From Streptomyces sp. NBC_01260 (GTDB taxonomy: Bacteria > Actinomycetota > Actinomycetes > Streptomycetales > Streptomycetaceae), in contig NZ_CP108464.1 in the NCBI RefSeq assembly GCF_036226405.1, positions 2,728,001 to 2,792,000 on the forward strand: a DNA stretch of 64,000 bases. The letters run 5' to 3'. The number at the start of each line of letters is the position of its first letter. Position 1 is the stretch's first letter. Shown piece after piece: positions 28,817-37,420 of this stretch. A model generated the notes under the pieces. That model saw nothing but the letters and a program-made list of their open reading frames with translations, was not told where the DNA came from and searched no databases. Position numbers and translations under genes: made by a program.

Positions 28817-28843
28817 TGTATGCGCTTACAGGCAGCGCATACA
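28817..28843. promoter_or_regulatory. LacI-type operator TGTATGCGCTTACA within a 10-bp inverted repeat
   Basis: TGTATGCGCTTACA (28817-28830) matches the lacI autoregulatory box at 12 of 14 positions. In addition TGTATGCGCT (28817-28826) and AGCGCATACA (28834-28843) form perfect 10-bp arms around a 7-base loop, so two overlapping half-sites exist. It ends 27 bases before the start codon at 28871, a good place for repression. Confidence 0.7.
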
Positions 28844-28870
28844 TTCGGATTGCTCAAGGAGGAGCCCTCC

Positions 28871-30115
28871 ATGCCCCGCACCGCCAGAACCGCCTCCGTC
28901 GGTATCGCAGTCGCGCTCGCTCTCGGTCTCACCGCGTGCGGCAGCTCCGGTGGCGACGACGTCGCCGCGGACAAGAAGCAGACGCTCACCGTCTGGGCCA
29001 TGGGGGCCGAGGGCGAGAAGCTCGCGGATGTGGCCAAGGTCTACGAGAAGGCCAATCCGAACATCACCGTCAAGGTGACCCCGGTCGGCTGGGACGTCGC
29101 CCACCAGAAGCTGGTCTCCGCGGCCGCCGCCGGCACCATGCCGGACGTGGCGCAGATGGGCGGCAGCTACATGGGCGAGTTCTCCGAGCTCGGTGTCCTG
29201 GAGCCGGTCGACACCAAGACCTTCCAGGAGAAGGACTTCTTCCCGTCCGGCTGGCAGCAGGGCGAGGTGGACGGCCAGGCGTACGGCGTGCCGTGGTACG
29301 TCGACACCCGCGTCCTCTACTACCGCACGGACCTGGCCAAGCAGGCCGGCATCACCAAGGCTCCGACCGACTGGAAGGAGATGCAGGACCTCGCCACCGC
29401 CTACCAGAAGAAGGCGGGCACCAAGTGGGGCCTGTCCATCCAGCCCAGTGGCCTGGACACGGTGCAGAACTTCTACTCCTTCCTGTACTCGGCCGGCGGC
29501 GAGATCGTCAACGACAAGGGCGAGGCCGTCATCGACAGCCCTGAAGCCGTCAAGGCGCTCAAGGAGTACGGCTCGTACTTCTCCAAGGGACTCTCCAACA
29601 AGTCCGTGCCGCCCGGCTACGACGTGGTGAAGGACTTCGGCAACGGCCGCGTCCCGATGTTCTTCGGCGGCCCCTGGCACGTCACCCTGCTGAACGAGGG
29701 CCAGCCGCAGCTGAAGGGCAAGTGGGCGGTGGCCAACGTCCCCACCGACAAGTCCTCCGTCTCCATGGCCGGCGGCTCCTCCCTGGTGATCTCCAAGGAC
29801 AGCGAGCACAAGGCGGCCGCCACCCAGTTCATCAAGTACCTGACGGACGCCAAGGGCCAGGCCGACTGGTACAAGCGCACCAAGGACCTGCCGGCCAACA
29901 CCACGGCCTGGACCTCCGGTGACCTCGCCAACGACACCGATCTGCAGATCTTCAAGAAGCAGATGGACACCGCCAAGGCCTCCCCGTCGCTTCCCAACTG
30001 GACCGAGGTCACCGACAAGGTCGACCAGGCCATCGCGAAGGTGACCCAGGGCAAGGCTTCCGCCGAGGACGCGCTGAAGACGGCGCAGTCCCAGATCGAA
30101 GGCCTCGTGAAGTAG
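28871..30115 (+). CDS. Sugar-binding lipoprotein, ABC transporter family 1 (CebE/MalE-like)
   Basis: 414 residues. ATG after AAGGAGG. Signal peptide with lipobox LTAC (Cys23). Mature protein shows family 1 features: LTVWAMGAEGEKLADVAKVYEKANPNITVKVTPV, DVAQMGGSYMGEF, YGVPWYVDTRVLYYRTDLAKQAG and MFFGGPWHVTLLNEG. It captures an oligosaccharide outside the cell for the two permeases that follow. No ATPase gene is present, which is normal in Streptomyces because the shared MsiK ATPase serves such systems (family knowledge). Confidence 0.9.
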   Translation: MPRTARTASVGIAVALALGLTACGSSGGDDVAADKKQTLTVWAMGAEGEKLADVAKVYEKANPNITVKVTPVGWDVAHQKLVSAAAAGTMPDVAQMGGSYMGEFSELGVLEPVDTKTFQEKDFFPSGWQQGEVDGQAYGVPWYVDTRVLYYRTDLAKQAGITKAPTDWKEMQDLATAYQKKAGTKWGLSIQPSGLDTVQNFYSFLYSAGGEIVNDKGEAVIDSPEAVKALKEYGSYFSKGLSNKSVPPGYDVVKDFGNGRVPMFFGGPWHVTLLNEGQPQLKGKWAVANVPTDKSSVSMAGGSSLVISKDSEHKAAATQFIKYLTDAKGQADWYKRTKDLPANTTAWTSGDLANDTDLQIFKKQMDTAKASPSLPNWTEVTDKVDQAIAKVTQGKASAEDALKTAQSQIEGLVK

Positions 30116-30120
30116 GAGCC

Positions 30121-31113
30121 ATGAGCACCACGACCGGAAAGGCCGCAGAGTCGGCCAAGGTGCAGGCCGGACCGGGGACTGCGAAGTCCCCGGCCGCCGG
30201 GCCCAAGGGCTCGCGCAGGCGCAGGAAGCCCTCGCTGGGTATGCAGAACATGGCCGGCTGGCTGTTCTCCACTCCCTTCCTCGTTCTCTTCCTCGTCTTC
30301 ATGGCCGTCCCGATCATCGCCACGCTGGTGATGAGCTTCACGGACTTCGGGCTGCGCAACGTGACGCACCCGCTGGACGCGAACTTCATCGGGTTCGAGA
30401 ACTACACCAAGCTGTTCAGCGACGAGAAGTTCCTCAAGTCGCTGTTCAACACGGCGTACTTCGTGGTCGTCGGCGTCCCGCTGACGATCTTCCTCGGACT
30501 GGCCGTCGCCGTACTGCTGAACAACGGCATCGACCGGGCCCGGACCTTCTTCCGCGTCGGCTTCTACGCCCCGGTCGTCACCACCATCGTCGCGGTCGCC
30601 GTCGTCTGGCGATTCGTACTGGACCCGAGCGACGGTCTCGTCGCGGGTCTCTTCTCCGAAGTGGGCCTCACCGCTCCGGACTTCCTGGGCTCCGAGACGC
30701 TCGCCATGCCCTCGATGATCGCGATGGCGGTCTGGCGCAACGTCGGCACGGTCATGGTGCTCTTCATCGCCGGTCTGCAGGCCATTCCCACCGAGGTGCG
30801 GGAAGCGGCGCGGCTGGACGGCGCCGGCGTCTGGCAGGAGTTCAAGGGCATCACCGTCCCGCTGCTGCGGCCCACGATGCTCTACGCCACCGTGATCACC
30901 ACGATCGGCTACCTCAATGTCTTCGAGGAGCCCTTCGTGATGACGCAGGGCGGGCCCTCGGACTCGACGCTCACCGTCTCGCTGAACATGTACCGCGAGG
31001 GCTTCAACTTCTTCCACATGGGCTATGCGAGCGCCATGGCGTATGTCCTCTTCGTAGTGATCATGGGCATCACGGTGCTGCAGCTCCGACTGCTGAAGGA
31101 CAACACGAAATGA
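30121..31113 (+). CDS. Sugar ABC transporter permease, MalF/CebF type
   Basis: 330 residues, six predicted helices, basic leader GSRRRRKPS before NMAGWLFSTPFLVLFLVFM. EAA loop EVREAARLDGAGVWQEFKGITVPLLRP near residue 225. Five bases after the binding-protein stop; its end overlaps the next gene by four bases (ATGA). Confidence 0.9.
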   Translation: MSTTTGKAAESAKVQAGPGTAKSPAAGPKGSRRRRKPSLGMQNMAGWLFSTPFLVLFLVFMAVPIIATLVMSFTDFGLRNVTHPLDANFIGFENYTKLFSDEKFLKSLFNTAYFVVVGVPLTIFLGLAVAVLLNNGIDRARTFFRVGFYAPVVTTIVAVAVVWRFVLDPSDGLVAGLFSEVGLTAPDFLGSETLAMPSMIAMAVWRNVGTVMVLFIAGLQAIPTEVREAARLDGAGVWQEFKGITVPLLRPTMLYATVITTIGYLNVFEEPFVMTQGGPSDSTLTVSLNMYREGFNFFHMGYASAMAYVLFVVIMGITVLQLRLLKDNTK

Positions 31114-32021
31114 GCGCCACCAATGCACCGGGCGCCGTCTCGACGGCGCCGTCGAAGAAGCCCGGGGACGCCGAGCCGACGGACCGGATCAGGAAGCCGC
31201 GGTCCCTGAAGCGGATCTTCGTCTACGTCCTGCTCTCGCTCGGTCTGCTGATCATGTCGGCGCCGTTCCTGTGGATGGCCCTCTCCGCGTTCAAGACAAC
31301 GAGCGAACTGACCGCGAGCCCGCCGGTCTGGATCCCGACCGAGTGGACCCTGGACAACTTCCGGGACCTGCTCGACAGGCTCGATCTGCCGCTGTACTTC
31401 ATGAACTCGGTGATCGTCGCGGTGCTGGTCACCGTGTCGAACCTGGTGTTCTGCTCGATGCTCGGGTACGCCCTGGCCAAGCTGAGGTTCGCCGGCCGCA
31501 ACAAGATCTTCGGCCTGGTTCTCGGCGCCCTCATGGTGCCCGGCAACCTGATGCTGCTGCCGCTCTTCGTCCTGATGAGCAAGCTGCAGCTGATCGACTC
31601 GTACGCCGGGCTGGTCCTGCCGTTCGCAGCCGGGGCGTTCGGCGTCTTCCTGATGCGGCAGTTCATGCAGTCGATCCCGGACGAGCTGCTGGAAGCGGCC
31701 CGGATGGACGGCGCCGGCGAGTGGTACATCTTCTGGCGCATCGTGATGCCGTTGGTGAAGCCCGCCCTGGCGACGCTGTCGATCTTCACGTTCCTCGGTT
31801 CCTGGAACAACTTCGTCTGGCCGCTCATCGCGACCAACGACCCCGACAAGTACACCCTTCCGGTCGCCCTGGCCACCTTCGCCACCGACCCGAACAAGGC
31901 GGGTGGATCCAACGGCATGCTGATGGCCGGCTCCTTCCTGATCGTGCTGCCGGTCCTGGTCGTGTTCATCGCGCTCCAGCGGCACTTCACGCAGGGCATC
32001 GCCACCGCGGGCATGAAGTAG
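31110..32021 (+). CDS. Sugar ABC transporter permease, MalG/CebG type
   Basis: 303 residues, six helices. Starts with a cytoplasmic tail, then RIFVYVLLSLGLLIMSAPFLWM. EAA loop DELLEAARMDGAGEWYIFWRIVMPLVKPAL. Ends RHFTQGIATAGMK, typical of the family. Translationally coupled to the MalF-type gene. Confidence 0.9.
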   Translation: MSATNAPGAVSTAPSKKPGDAEPTDRIRKPRSLKRIFVYVLLSLGLLIMSAPFLWMALSAFKTTSELTASPPVWIPTEWTLDNFRDLLDRLDLPLYFMNSVIVAVLVTVSNLVFCSMLGYALAKLRFAGRNKIFGLVLGALMVPGNLMLLPLFVLMSKLQLIDSYAGLVLPFAAGAFGVFLMRQFMQSIPDELLEAARMDGAGEWYIFWRIVMPLVKPALATLSIFTFLGSWNNFVWPLIATNDPDKYTLPVALATFATDPNKAGGSNGMLMAGSFLIVLPVLVVFIALQRHFTQGIATAGMK

Positions 32022-32123
32022 TCCGCCCCCGGGGCGGCCGTGCCCCGCCCCACCGACACGTAAGTGGCCCGCACCCGCACCCTCGCAGGCCACCCCCCTC
32101 ACACCCCAGAAGGACAGTTCGCG

Positions 32124-33326
32124 ATGACTCACACCCAGGTCCCGTTCCCCGAAGGCTTCCTGTGGGGTGCCTCCACGGCCGCCCACCAGATCGAGGGCAA
32201 CAACACCAACAGCGACTGGTGGGTCAAGGAGCACACCGCGGGCACCCACATCCAGGAGCCCAGCCTGGACGCCTGCGACAGCTACCACCGCTGGCACGAG
32301 GACATGGACGTGCTGGCCGGACTGGGCTTCACCGACTACCGGTTCTCCATCGAGTGGGCCCGTATCGAGCCCGCCGAGGGGCAGTTCTCCCGGGCGGAGC
32401 TCGCCCACTACCGCCGTATGGTCGAGGGCGCCATCGAGCGCGGACTGCGCCCCATGATCACCCTGCACCACTTCACCGTGCCGCAGTGGTTCGAGGCGCG
32501 CGGCGGCTTCACCGCCGAGGGCGCGACCGAGCTGTTCGCCCGCTACGTCGCGGCCTGCGCACCGGTGATCAGCGAGGGTGTCAGCCACGTCTGCACCATC
32601 AACGAGCCGAACATGATCGCCGTGATGGCGGGCCAGGCCAAGCGCGGCGACATCGGCTTCCCGCCCGCCGGCCTGCCGACCCCCGACGACGAGACCACCC
32701 AGGCCGTCATCGCCGCCCACCACGCGGCCGTCAAGGAGGTCAAGGCGATCAACGCCGACATCCAGGTCGGCTGGACCATCGCCAACCAGGTCTACCAGGC
32801 CCTTCCCGGCGCCGAAGAGGTCACCGCGGCCTACCGCCACCCCCGTGAGGACATCTTCATCGAGGCCTCCCGCGGCGACGACTGGATCGGGGTGCAGTCC
32901 TACACCCGGACCAAGATCGGCCCGGACGGACCGATCCCCACCGCCGACGACGTGGAGCGCACCCTCACGCAGTGGGAGTACTACCCGTCCGCCGTCGGCC
33001 ACGCGCTGCGCCACACCGCCGAGGTCGTCGGCCGCGACATTCCGCTGATCGTGACCGAGAACGGCATCGCGACCGACCAGGACAGCCGCCGGATCGACTA
33101 CTACACCGGTGCCCTGAACGAGGTCGCCTCGGCCATCCAGGACGGCCTGCGCGTCGAGGGCTACCTCGCGTGGAGCGCCCTGGACAACTACGAGTGGGGC
33201 TCCTACACGCCGACCTTCGGCCTCATCGGCTGGAACCCGGAGACCTTCGAGCGGCTGCCGAAGCCGTCCGCCGCCTGGCTGGGCGAGATGGGCCGTACCC
33301 GCACGCTGCCGCGTATCGCCGACTGA
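32124..33326 (+). CDS. GH1 beta-glucosidase (cytoplasmic)
   Basis: 400 residues, no signal peptide. Starts VPFPEGFLWGASTAAHQIEG, the GH1 hallmark. Acid/base Glu161 lies in TINEPN and nucleophile Glu312 in VTENG. C-terminal WSALDNYEWGSYTPTFGLI is also GH1. About 50-80 residues shorter than many GH1 enzymes. It sits 103 bases after the permease gene, as bglC does after cebEFG, and would split the imported beta-linked oligosaccharide to glucose. Confidence 0.92.
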   Translation: MTHTQVPFPEGFLWGASTAAHQIEGNNTNSDWWVKEHTAGTHIQEPSLDACDSYHRWHEDMDVLAGLGFTDYRFSIEWARIEPAEGQFSRAELAHYRRMVEGAIERGLRPMITLHHFTVPQWFEARGGFTAEGATELFARYVAACAPVISEGVSHVCTINEPNMIAVMAGQAKRGDIGFPPAGLPTPDDETTQAVIAAHHAAVKEVKAINADIQVGWTIANQVYQALPGAEEVTAAYRHPREDIFIEASRGDDWIGVQSYTRTKIGPDGPIPTADDVERTLTQWEYYPSAVGHALRHTAEVVGRDIPLIVTENGIATDQDSRRIDYYTGALNEVASAIQDGLRVEGYLAWSALDNYEWGSYTPTFGLIGWNPETFERLPKPSAAWLGEMGRTRTLPRIAD

Positions 33327-33342
33327 CGCCGGCCCCCTGACC

Positions 33343-33454
33343 GGGAACCCCTGACGGTTCCCGACCGTGCGGGGTCCGGCGGTACCTGACGGCCGCCGGA
33401 CCCCGCGCCGATCCACCCGGAGTGGCCCGAGCCCCACAGCTCGGGCCACTCCGG
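33343..33454 (+). terminator. Three tandem stem-loops after the GH1 gene
   Basis: Stems CGGGAACC/GGTTCCCG (33343-33364), a perfect 14-bp stem GCGGGGTCCGGCGG (33369-33406) and a perfect 16-bp stem CCGGAGTGGCCCGAGC with a 6-base loop (33417-33454). Such a stack should end the transporter transcript efficiently, so the next gene needs its own promoter. Confidence 0.8.
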
Positions 33455-33574
33455 CAGTCACACCCGCACACCGCGCCACAGGCGCAGCACCACCCCCGGG
33501 CGGCTCTCATCCGCCGCATCGAGCACGCCACGAAATGCCCCCATCCCCCTTCTGCCAACGGGAGCTGGACCTTC

Positions 33575-35083
33575 ATGGACCGTCGCACGTTTCTCACCGC
33601 CACCGGGACCGGGGCTGCCGCTCTGTCCCTCGGAGCCGTGTCCGCGCCCTCGGCGAACGCCGTTCCCGCCACGCGGTCCGCGCCTTCCGCGGACGCCGCC
33701 CATTCGGCTCATGGCCTTGACGCACCGCTGCTGCTGCGCTGGTTCCGCGACACGTACCGCTCGATCGAGGCGATGACCACCGATCTGGGACTCGCCGTCG
33801 ACAAGATCGACGTGAGCGGTCCGGGCGGTCCCGTTCAGTCGCGCCAGACCTCGCCCACCAATATCGGCTGCGGCCTGTGGTCGACCGTCGCCGCCGGCGG
33901 GCTCGGGGTGATCAGCGAGGCCACGATGCGGCGCCGGCTGGAACGCACGGTCCGGTCCGTGGAGAAGCTGGAGCGCCCGCACGGCTTCTGGCTCAACTGG
34001 TACGACGCGCACGACGGTTCGGTGCTGACCGAGTGGCCCGGCACCGGCGACCCGGTCCGTCCCTTCCTCTCCAGCGTCGACAACGCCTGGCTGATCACCG
34101 GTCTGCGCATCGCCGCGGACGCGGCTCCCGCGCTGCGGCCCCGCATCGGCCGCATCCTGGCGGGCGCCGACTGGTCCTACTACTACACACCCTTCGACCC
34201 GGCCGACCCCGTCGCCGGACCCGGCCAGCTGCGCGGCGGCTTCTGGACCGACACCGAGGAACCCACGGGCCATCACTACGGCGCGCTCAACACCGAGCCC
34301 CGGATGGCGAGCTATCTGGGTATCGCGGACGGGTCCCTGCCCGCCGACCACTACTGGCACCTGCTGCGCACCATGCTTCCCGGCAATGAGCAGGAGCAGC
34401 AGCCGCAGGGCAGTTACGTGGCGATGGACGGTATCCACGTCTGGCAGGGCCACTACACGCACGGCGGCCGCAAGCTCGTCCCCACCTGGGGCGGGTCGAT
34501 GTTCGAGGCGCTGATGGTTCCGCTGTTCGTACCGGAGCCGGAATGGTCGCCGAAGTCGTGGGGCCGCACTCATCAGCGTTACGTGCGGAGCCAGATCGAG
34601 CACGGCATGGCGGAGGCGGAGTACGGGTACTGGGGCTTCTCCCCCGCCAACATTCCCGAGGGCGGGTATCAGGAGTACGGGGTCGACGCGCTCGGCATGC
34701 AGCTCGACGGCTACGCCTCCAACACGGACCGCACGTACACCGCGGACGGGGCTCCGCTGCCGCCCGCGTCGGCGTTCACCAACGGTGTGGTCACCCCGCA
34801 CGCCTCGTTCCTCGCCCTGCCCTACGCGCCGGCCGAGGCGGTGGCGAACCTGCGGGCGCTGGACCGGGATTTCGGTGCCTATCACGACGGCTACGGGTTC
34901 CGGGACTCCGTCAACGTCTCCACCGGACGGGTCAGCGACTACCAGCTCGCCCTCGACCAGGGAATGATCGCCGCGGCACTGGCCCAGGCGATCCGGCCCG
35001 GACTGCTGCAGCGGCCGTTCCGGACCGGTGGGTTCCGTTCCCGGGTGCGGCCGCTGCTCGCCAAGGAGCGCTTCAGCATCTGA
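33575..35083 (+). CDS. Tat-exported glycoamylase-like glycosidase (PF10091; GH144-related candidate)
   Basis: 502 residues. MDRRTFLTATGTGAAALSLGAVSAPSANA is a twin-arginine signal peptide with Ala-x-Ala cleavage. The mature protein is an alpha/alpha-barrel type with LLLRWFRDTYRSIEAMT, TSPTNIGCGLWSTVAAGGLGVIS, LSSVDNAWLITGLRIAA, the repeated GSYVAMDG and WGGSMFEALMVPLF, and AEAEYGYWGFSPANIPEGGYQEYGVDALG. This pattern is that of the glycoamylase-like family, whose characterised relatives include GH144 endo-beta-1,2-glucanases. It follows the transporter/GH1 genes after strong terminators. Function inferred: release of oligosaccharides outside the cell. Other linkages are possible. Confidence 0.75.
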   Translation: MDRRTFLTATGTGAAALSLGAVSAPSANAVPATRSAPSADAAHSAHGLDAPLLLRWFRDTYRSIEAMTTDLGLAVDKIDVSGPGGPVQSRQTSPTNIGCGLWSTVAAGGLGVISEATMRRRLERTVRSVEKLERPHGFWLNWYDAHDGSVLTEWPGTGDPVRPFLSSVDNAWLITGLRIAADAAPALRPRIGRILAGADWSYYYTPFDPADPVAGPGQLRGGFWTDTEEPTGHHYGALNTEPRMASYLGIADGSLPADHYWHLLRTMLPGNEQEQQPQGSYVAMDGIHVWQGHYTHGGRKLVPTWGGSMFEALMVPLFVPEPEWSPKSWGRTHQRYVRSQIEHGMAEAEYGYWGFSPANIPEGGYQEYGVDALGMQLDGYASNTDRTYTADGAPLPPASAFTNGVVTPHASFLALPYAPAEAVANLRALDRDFGAYHDGYGFRDSVNVSTGRVSDYQLALDQGMIAAALAQAIRPGLLQRPFRTGGFRSRVRPLLAKERFSI

Positions 35084-35092
35084 GCCCCGCGA

Positions 35093-35134
35093 CGGCGGAC
35101 CGGCCCCCCTCACGGCGGGGAGGCCGGTCCGCCG
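35093..35134 (+). terminator. Stem-loop terminator after the glycoamylase-like gene
   Basis: Perfect 13-bp arms CGGCGGACCGGCC / GGCCGGTCCGCCG with an inner partly paired loop, 10 bases after the stop. Confidence 0.75.
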
Positions 35135-35209
35135 CGGCGGCCGTCGGCGTCCCGCAGCTGTCCGCTCGCCGGGTCGCGGGTCACCGAACGTGGACATAGC
35201 CTCGCAAAC

Positions 35210-37327
35210 GTGATGCCGCCTGCGAGCCGAACCCGGATCCGCATACCGGGCCGGGCCCTGCTCGCCGTCCTGATGGCGGTGTGCTGGCTGGCCCTCCCCG
35301 CCGCCCCGACCGCACACGCCGACGCCCCGGTCACGCTGTCCCGGGACGGACAGATCACCGACAGGGCCGGCGCGCTGGGGAACCGGAAGGGCCAGGTCGT
35401 CTCCGCACTCGACCAGCTGTACGACAAACGCCGTGTCCAGCTCTTCGTGGCGTACGTCCGTGACTTCTCCGGGCGGTCCGCGCAGAACTGGGCCGACGAC
35501 ACGGCCCGCCGCAACGGGCTCGGCCTCGACGACATGCTGCTCGCCGTCGCCACCCACGACCGGCAGTACGCGTACTCGGTCGACCAGGGCTCCCGCTTCA
35601 CCGACGCCGAGCTCCAGGATGTGGCGAGCACCGCCATCGAGCCGGCGCTCAAGGAGAACGACTGGGCGGGCGCCGCGATCGGGGCCGCCAACGGGTACTC
35701 CGCCGTCCTGGCCGGCGCGGCCCTACCCACCCCGGCCATCACCCCGGGCGCCCCCGACCCGGGCTCGGGGAATTCCGGGGGAACGACCGCCGGGGACCTG
35801 GTCCTGCCGATCGTGGTCGTCGTCGTAGCCGCGGCGGCCGGGGGCTATGCCTACACCCGGCGCAAGCGCCGTACCGCCACCCGTACGACACCCGGTGCGA
35901 CCGGCTGGGGACCGGCAGACCGGAACACGCCGCCAGAACCGCCCGCTCCGCTGCCGGAACTCGACGCCCGGGCCAAGGAGACACTGGTCGACACGGACGA
36001 TGCGGTCCGCACCAGCGACGAAGAACTCGGATTCGCCACGGCCCAGTTCGGAGAAGAGGCCGCAGCCCCGTTCACCGAGGCCGTCGCCTACGCCAGGGGC
36101 GAGCTGACGGCCGCGTTCCGGTTGCGCCAGCAGCTCGACGACGCCTGTCCCGAGGACGACGCCACCCGCCGGCAGATGCTGGACGAGATCATCAGCCGCT
36201 GCGAGGACGCCAACACCCGCCTGGACGCGGTCTCCGAGGACTTCGACCGGCTCCGTGCGCTCGAACGCGACGCCCCGCAGGCACTCGCGGCGGCCGAGAC
36301 CGCATTCCGTTCGCTCACCGGGCGGGTCTCCACGGCCGGGGCGACCCTCACCTCCATGCGCAGCCGCTACGCGGAGTCGGCCTCGGCCCCCGTCGCCGGC
36401 GATATCGAGCAGGCCAAGGACCGGCTCGTCTTCGCGACGTCCTCGCTCAATCAGGCCCGGCAGGCGGTGGACGGCTGCGACAGAGCGGCCGCCGCCGTGT
36501 ACGTACGGGCCGCCGAGGGCGCGGTCGGCCAGGCGACCACCCTCGTGGCCGCGGTCGACCGGCGCGCACGGGAAGTCGAGGAGGCGGCGGGCAGGCTGCC
36601 GGCCGCGCTCACCGAGACGGAGACGGACCTGGCCGACGCGGGCGGGCTGCTGGAAGGCACCGCCGAGGGGGTGTCCACCGCGGATCTCCGGGGCCGGATC
36701 GCCCGCGCGCAGTCGGTGATCCGCGACGTACGGGGGGAGCTGCGGGCCGGTCCGTACGACCCGATCGACGCGCTGCGCCGGGTGGAGGAAGCCGACGCGG
36801 CTCTGGACGAGGCGCTGGCCGGTGCGCGCGAGCAGGAGCAGGGCAACCGGCGGGCCCGTTCGCTCCTCGACCAGGCGATGCTCACCGCGCGCTCGGCGAT
36901 CGGCGCGGCCGCCGACTACATCACCACCCATCGGGGAGCGGTCGGCAGCCAGGCCCGCACCCGGCTGGCGGAGGCGCAGCGAAGGCTGGAGCGGGCCCGC
37001 GAGCTGGCCGGGACGGATGACGCACCGGGGGCGCTGGCCGAGGCGCACCAGGCGGACTCACTGGCCGGGCAGGCGCAGGGCATGGCGGAACAGGACGTGC
37101 GGGCGTACGGGAACCGGAACGGTCCGGGTGGTGCGCAAGGAGGGGGCGGCGGGGGCACGGGCGGTGCGGTCCTGGGCGGAATCCTCCTCGGCGGGCTCCT
37201 GCGCGGGGGCGGCCGCGGCAGCGGATTCGAGGGCGGCGGCCTCGGAGCGGGAGGCGGGGGCGGCGGGCCGGGCAGCTTCGGTGGCGGGGGCACCCGCGGC
37301 CGGCGGGGCGGTGGCGGCCGGTTCTGA
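35210..37327 (+). CDS. TPM-domain membrane protein with long coiled coil and Gly-rich tail
   Basis: About 705 residues. Signal peptide ending AHADA, then a TPM (TLP18.3/Psb32) domain (LSRDGQITDRAGALG ... VQLFVAYVRDFSGRSAQNWADDTARRNGLGLDDMLLAVA), one membrane segment near residue 200 (LVLPIVVVVVAAAAGGYAY) and a basic stop-transfer. A cytoplasmic Ala/Glu/Arg-rich helical region of about 370 residues and a Gly-rich C-terminus (GGGGGTGGAVLGGILLGGLL, GGGGRF) follow. The GTG at 35210 lies 7 bases after TAGCCT, suggesting a leaderless transcript; the adjacent ATG at 35213 is the alternative. Followed by pspA, so a membrane-stress role is likely. Confidence 0.82.
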   Translation: MMPPASRTRIRIPGRALLAVLMAVCWLALPAAPTAHADAPVTLSRDGQITDRAGALGNRKGQVVSALDQLYDKRRVQLFVAYVRDFSGRSAQNWADDTARRNGLGLDDMLLAVATHDRQYAYSVDQGSRFTDAELQDVASTAIEPALKENDWAGAAIGAANGYSAVLAGAALPTPAITPGAPDPGSGNSGGTTAGDLVLPIVVVVVAAAAGGYAYTRRKRRTATRTTPGATGWGPADRNTPPEPPAPLPELDARAKETLVDTDDAVRTSDEELGFATAQFGEEAAAPFTEAVAYARGELTAAFRLRQQLDDACPEDDATRRQMLDEIISRCEDANTRLDAVSEDFDRLRALERDAPQALAAAETAFRSLTGRVSTAGATLTSMRSRYAESASAPVAGDIEQAKDRLVFATSSLNQARQAVDGCDRAAAAVYVRAAEGAVGQATTLVAAVDRRAREVEEAAGRLPAALTETETDLADAGGLLEGTAEGVSTADLRGRIARAQSVIRDVRGELRAGPYDPIDALRRVEEADAALDEALAGAREQEQGNRRARSLLDQAMLTARSAIGAAADYITTHRGAVGSQARTRLAEAQRRLERARELAGTDDAPGALAEAHQADSLAGQAQGMAEQDVRAYGNRNGPGGAQGGGGGGTGGAVLGGILLGGLLRGGGRGSGFEGGGLGAGGGGGGPGSFGGGGTRGRRGGGGRF

Positions 37328-37420
37328 CCACCCCACACCCACAGCGGCAGCGGCAGCGGCGTACGGATCACGCGTATCACCAGGGCGAACGAGCAGCACC
37401 GGACACACAGGAGAGGTGCC

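Noticed and set aside
26400..28900. Assignment of the sugar locus as cebR-cebEFG-bglC
   Set aside because: Gene order fits, but the operators differ from the CebR box and an added PF10091 enzyme and CE7 esterase point to another substrate.
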